26,843 bases of DNA from Thermoplasmatota archaeon (GTDB lineage Archaea; Thermoplasmatota; E2; DHVEG-1): assembly GCA_030612095.1 (NCBI GenBank), contig JAUWOO010000006.1:1-26843 (forward strand), written 5' to 3'. The notes beneath the pieces are model-generated. The model was not told the origin of the DNA and did not search any database. It saw only the letters and a list, made by a program, of their open reading frames with translations. Shown piece after piece: positions 24,139-26,843 of this stretch (position 1 is the stretch's first letter; each line of letters opens with the position of its first letter). The position numbers were made by a program, and so were the translations under genes.

Positions 24139-24354
24139 ATGTCTATAAAGAAAGAGTTATTGGATGAATTAACAGAAAAACAATTGAAAAAACTTGCAGA
24201 AAACAAGGGAGTTAGCTTTGCTATGAGCGGTGCACAAAAAAAGTATTATGCCGATTGGAATGAAAAAGACAAACTAGTGGACATGATGAACGATAAGGAA
24301 GATATAACAGTCGGAGAGGTAGAAGAATATCTGAAACTACGAAAGAACTCATAA
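24139..24354 (+). CDS. Small uncharacterised protein (71 residues), SAP-like helices
   Basis: From the ATG at 24139, which has AGGAGG 8 nt upstream (24126-24131), the product reads MSIKKELLDELTEKQLKKLA, ENKGVSFAMSGAQKKYYADW, NEKDKLVDMMNDKEDITVGE, VEEYLKLRKNS. The frame is open further upstream to an ATG at 24040, but the strong ribosome binding site decides for the shorter form. Two helices around LTEKQLKKLAENKGV and EKDKLVDMMND give a SAP or Rho-N-like arrangement that often binds nucleic acid. It ends 20 bp from the convergent endonuclease III gene. Function is not known. Confidence 0.75.
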   Translation: MSIKKELLDELTEKQLKKLAENKGVSFAMSGAQKKYYADWNEKDKLVDMMNDKEDITVGEVEEYLKLRKNS

Positions 24355-24374
24355 AGTTTGGAGTGGGAGAGTAC

Positions 24375-25067
24375 CTATCTATTTTTCGTCACAGCTATTT
24401 GTTTGCAGTGATGTTGTATAGGGCATCGGCTGCAAAATGGTGAAACTGGAACACAAATAGTTTTACCGAATAGAACAAACAGGTGATTGAAATCACCCCA
24501 GTATTTTTCTGGCAATATCTTTTTGAGCGCGTTTTCTGTTTGTTCAGGATTTTCGGTTTTGATCCACCCCAAGCGGTTTGGAATTCTATGACAGTGCACA
24601 TCTATAGGTATAAATCCCTGTTCTTTATGACCATATACCATCACAATGTTTGCAGTTTTTCTTCCAACACCTTTCAATTTTAGAAGTTCGTCAAAATTCT
24701 TTGGAACCTCTCCAGAGTAATTATCCAGTATTGTTTTTGATATTTCCTTTATTCGTTTTGCCTTTGTTTTGTAAAAACCGACTGGATAAATCAACGACTG
24801 TATTTTTTCTTCTGAAAGTTGTATTAGTTTTTCTGGAGTGTTGTACTTCTTCAATAATCGGATTGATGCTAGTTCTGTTACCTCATCCTTTGTTCTAAGA
24901 CTCAAAAGACAGGATACCAAAGTGGTAAATGGAGTATGAATTATTTCTTTTCCTTCTGCACGTGAAACAATTGGAAGGCGGTATTGTTCTAGTTCTTTTT
25001 TGAGTAGTCTGAATATTTCATCTATGTGTTCTATACTTTGCATCATAAAAAGACCCGTGTTAGTCAA
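24375..25067 (-). CDS. nth: Endonuclease III-type DNA glycosylase/AP lyase
   Basis: A base-excision repair enzyme removing oxidised pyrimidines. The protein shows the helix-hairpin-helix LLKLKGVGRKTANIVMVYG with catalytic Lys137, catalytic Asp156 in FIPIDVHCHRI, and the iron-sulphur cluster motif C-x6-C-x2-C-x5-C (Cys205, 212, 215, 221). At 230 residues it is of normal size. The start is uncertain: ATG codons at residues 8 and 9 would drop MTNTGLF and fit the bacterial enzyme length better. The neighbours (a small protein and a surface protein) give no functional clue. Confidence 0.95.
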   Translation of the reverse strand: MTNTGLFMMQSIEHIDEIFRLLKKELEQYRLPIVSRAEGKEIIHTPFTTLVSCLLSLRTKDEVTELASIRLLKKYNTPEKLIQLSEEKIQSLIYPVGFYKTKAKRIKEISKTILDNYSGEVPKNFDELLKLKGVGRKTANIVMVYGHKEQGFIPIDVHCHRIPNRLGWIKTENPEQTENALKKILPEKYWGDFNHLFVLFGKTICVPVSPFCSRCPIQHHCKQIAVTKNR

Positions 25068-25133
25068 GATTTCCTCAGATTATATTTCCGATTTATAAAC
25101 TTATAGCAGAAAATTTGTGGAAAGATATTGCTT

Positions 25134-26141
25134 TTATTGTTTTTTCCTTTTCAATAATACTATCAGGATGACTACAGCCACAAGAACAACAATGGAGATC
25201 AATATCAGCATTTCAAATCCGGGAGTGTCTTCTTCTTTAAAGCTGCCATCATTTGATAGGGTCACGCTTAATGAGACTGATTTTCCATCCAAGTATTCAG
25301 CACCCATACTTGTATCAGAACAGGTTGAGTTTGGTGTAAGTGTGAGTTGTATTGTCTCATTTTTAAAGGTTTTTACAGGAGTGACAATTAGATATATCTG
25401 TTTTGTCGCTCCAACAGATATCGTTATTTCTGAGTCTACGGATATGTTCCAGTTTTTAGGAGGGTTTTCTATTTTTATACTCACAATTGTTTCTCCATTT
25501 CCGGTGTTTGTGATGTTTATTGGTATGGTTGTCTTGTTAACAGGAGAAATATTTTGTTCTGCTTCCAGTTCATAGTCTAATCCAGATACGTACGCCGGCA
25601 TAAATGAAACAGTTGTTTTATTATTAGAATCCCGTATTCCCCAGTTGTTTTTGTTTTTATACTCTGCTTTTATGGTGATATCGCTTGATTCAAAAGCAGG
25701 TGCGGTTTTATTGATAGAAAATGTTACTTTGGCTTTCGCCTCATTGAATTCATCGCTTATTTTAATTGAAACGTTAGATGGTTCCACGGTTGCAGTACAC
25801 CATTTAGGGCATTCCACGCTCAGGTTGATCTCTGCAGATGGTATATCCTTGCTAATACTTCTGAATAAAATCAGTCTGTTTATTAGTCCACCAAAACGGA
25901 ATTTTGCGAAAAATTCACCTAGATCTAACTTGTATTTAACGGTTATATCTATTTCTTTTGTTTCTGATATGCTGACAGGTTTATCTATTTGTGAGGATAC
26001 GTCGATGCTTATATTTGAGTCTGCCCAGATAATCCTGAAGTTTTGTTGATCTTCTAATGAAGCTTCTGCTACAAGTGATATAGGTGAAAAAATAACTGTT
26101 AGAAAGATGGTTGATAGCATAATTATAATTTTTTTGTTCAT
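25134..26141 (-). CDS. Secreted sequon-rich surface protein with PGF-type C-terminal anchor
   Basis: The 335-residue protein has a signal peptide (MNKKIIIMLSTIFLTVIFSP, cleavage near ISLVAEA), an extracellular part of beta-rich, Ig-like repeats (TIPINITNTGNGETIVSIKI resembles NEW3-type domains), and a C-terminal tail EEDTPGFEMLILISIVVLVA, then a hydrophobic helix and KRKKQ. TPGF followed by a membrane helix and basic end matches the PGF-CTERM layout processed by archaeosortases. At least eleven N-x-S/T sequons suggest N-glycosylation. AGGAGG (26151-26156, minus strand) lies 9 nt before the ATG and CATATATACTC is a TATA-like box further up. It follows the archaellin-like gene on the same strand. 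A structural or adhesive cell-surface role is inferred. Confidence 0.85.
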   Translation of the reverse strand: MNKKIIIMLSTIFLTVIFSPISLVAEASLEDQQNFRIIWADSNISIDVSSQIDKPVSISETKEIDITVKYKLDLGEFFAKFRFGGLINRLILFRSISKDIPSAEINLSVECPKWCTATVEPSNVSIKISDEFNEAKAKVTFSINKTAPAFESSDITIKAEYKNKNNWGIRDSNNKTTVSFMPAYVSGLDYELEAEQNISPVNKTTIPINITNTGNGETIVSIKIENPPKNWNISVDSEITISVGATKQIYLIVTPVKTFKNETIQLTLTPNSTCSDTSMGAEYLDGKSVSLSVTLSNDGSFKEEDTPGFEMLILISIVVLVAVVILIVLLKRKKQ

Positions 26142-26150
26142 ATTTAGGTA

Positions 26151-26188
26151 CCTCCTATCAAATATTATTAGTATAAGAGTATATATGT
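26151..26188 (-). promoter_or_regulatory. Promoter and Shine-Dalgarno of the surface protein gene
   Basis: On the minus strand, ACATATATACTC (about 26177-26188) is a TATA-like box, and AGGAGG (26151-26156) sits 9 nt before the ATG at 26141. This suggests transcription separate from the archaellin-like gene just upstream. Confidence 0.5.
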
Positions 26189-26222
26189 TTTATTATTTAA
26201 TAGCAACGAGGAAAAAAATAAA

Positions 26223-26558
26223 TCAGTATTTTTGGAGATTTAAAAGTGGTGGTGGAGTAAAAGAAAGGGAAGAAATTGAACTGATTTCAAAATTATATTG
26301 GGATAGTAGTAGTTTAATTAATATTACTACTTTTTCTATCCTTTGCTCCCCACCTGTAGAATAATATTTACCCATCACATCTTTTATTTGTAAGTACGTG
26401 GAAATCTCATCAAGGACATCATCCAGTATTTCTCCCATATTTTCTTCGGATGTTCCCGTGGCCCCTCCTGTTATGATCGATGCCATTGTACTCGATATCA
26501 GTATGAAGCTGGTGAGTAAGATCGCAGCGGATATTCCTATGCCTCCCCAATTATTCAT
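26223..26558 (-). CDS. Archaellin-like or pilin-like short protein
   Basis: From the ATG at 26558 the product has 111 residues and starts MNNWGGIGISAAILLTSFIL, then ISSTMASIITGGATGTS, which resembles the class III signal and hydrophobic helix of archaellins and archaeal pilins (GG before IGI..., long hydrophobic stretch). Next come an acidic helix (EENMGEILDDVLDEISTYLQ) and KDVMGKYYSTGGEQRIEKVV, also archaellin-like. After about residue 85 (LIKLLLSQYNFE) the sequence loses that character and ends FTPPPLLNLQKY, so the gene may be 3'-truncated. The frame is open upstream to 26606, giving 16 unlikely residues. No fla/arl genes are visible. A dedicated small pilin-like protein is the alternative. 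Confidence 0.55.
   Translation of the reverse strand: MNNWGGIGISAAILLTSFILISSTMASIITGGATGTSEENMGEILDDVLDEISTYLQIKDVMGKYYSTGGEQRIEKVVILIKLLLSQYNFEISSISSLSFTPPPLLNLQKY
26301..26341. repeat. Inverted repeat inside the archaellin-like gene
   Basis: GGATAG (26301-26306) pairs with CTATCC (26336-26341), and GTAGTA (26306-26311) with TACTAC (26325-26330), forming an imperfect hairpin. It lies where the protein stops resembling archaellins, so it may mark a rearrangement point, or may act as a transcript-ending or stabilising hairpin. Confidence 0.35.
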
Positions 26559-26796
26559 TTTATCACTTTTGTATCCAGTAGTATTTTGAGGTAAGATAAT
26601 ATGCAAATTTTATTATGCAATTAATATCGTTATATGTGGAAAAACAGATGGTGCAGCACGACCTAAAACACTTTTCACCAATGAATAAATCACCCCCTTG
26701 GTATAAAACATGTAAAAATGTCAAATTGTGATTTTTTTGTTTGTGCTATTCTAATTTTTTGATGATTTTTGCAGTTTGTTTCCCTACCAGCGAAGC

Positions 26797-26804
26797 TTTA
26801 TATA
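26797..26804 (+). promoter_or_regulatory. TATA box of the gene at the right edge
   Basis: TTTATATA, preceded by the purine-containing CGAAGC, lies about 25 nt before the ATG at 26827. The spacing predicts transcription starting at or next to the ATG, that is a leaderless mRNA. Confidence 0.5.
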
Positions 26805-26826
26805 GTGTTACTTGAGAACAGTAAGC

Positions 26827-26843
26827 ATGAAAATAAATACCAC
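26827..26843 (+). CDS. Start of a gene cut by the window edge
   Basis: Only five complete codons (MKINT) are visible before the window ends. The call relies on the well-placed TATA box about 25 nt upstream and on the absence of any other gene in the preceding 220 bp. Nothing can be said of its function. Confidence 0.35.

Noticed and set aside
25117..26049. Plus-strand hydrophobic ORFs opposite the surface protein gene
   Set aside because: Antisense shadows of a beta-rich, sequon-rich gene whose own strand has signal peptide, anchor and strong ribosome binding site.
1..26843. CRISPR array or cas genes
   Set aside because: No regularly spaced direct repeats with unique spacers and no Cas motifs were found.

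Overview
The window is archaeal. It carries a TATA-binding protein, an archaeosine-type tRNA-guanine transglycosylase, RtcB ligase, archaeal 4-phosphopantoate--beta-alanine ligase, class II HMG-CoA reductase, PyrB/PyrI, a PAC2-family protein and an archaeal-genus AspRS. Many genes have TATA-like boxes 20-35 nt before the start codon; others have AGGAGG-type ribosome binding sites. The DNA is AT-rich. The gene set fits a euryarchaeon, possibly Thermoplasmatota, but the class cannot be fixed from this window alone.

Left region (1-7130) is accessory DNA. An IS4-family transposase with the YREK signature runs off the left edge. Next is a tyrosine recombinase that keeps its whole catalytic domain but lacks the N-terminal core-binding domain. 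To its right lie three modules of about 1.6 kb, all on the minus strand: a STAS-like/GHKL ATPase pair, an AbiEi/AbiEii toxin-antitoxin pair, and an AAA+DUF4143 ATPase. They are delimited by four copies of a short site with core AAAACTTATTT (copy D is AAAACTGATTT). Copy A overlaps the end of the recombinase gene. Copies B and D are still joined to decayed 3' tails of related recombinase genes. The layout looks like a cassette array built at the 3' end of an integrase gene and is the most unusual part of the window.

Central region (7186-20674) is core genome: tgtA, an unknown gene, HMG-CoA reductase, pyrB-pyrI convergent to it, a divergent gene for an acidic protein with two helix-hairpin-helix repeats, a 52-residue ORF, tbp, rtcB, a PAC2-family gene, phosphopantothenate synthetase and aspS. 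The last four are co-oriented. The pyrB/HhH-protein intergenic region and the rtcB upstream region contain repeated or inverted sequences that look regulatory.

Right region (20954-26843) starts with a tightly coupled pair, a LuxE-like adenylate-forming acyl-protein synthetase and a transglutaminase-fold protein, which suggests an uncharacterised acyl or peptide conjugation pathway. Then come a winged-helix regulator, a small conserved-looking protein, endonuclease III, a secreted sequon-rich protein with a PGF-type C-terminal anchor, a short archaellin-like protein, and the first codons of another gene with a leaderless-type promoter.
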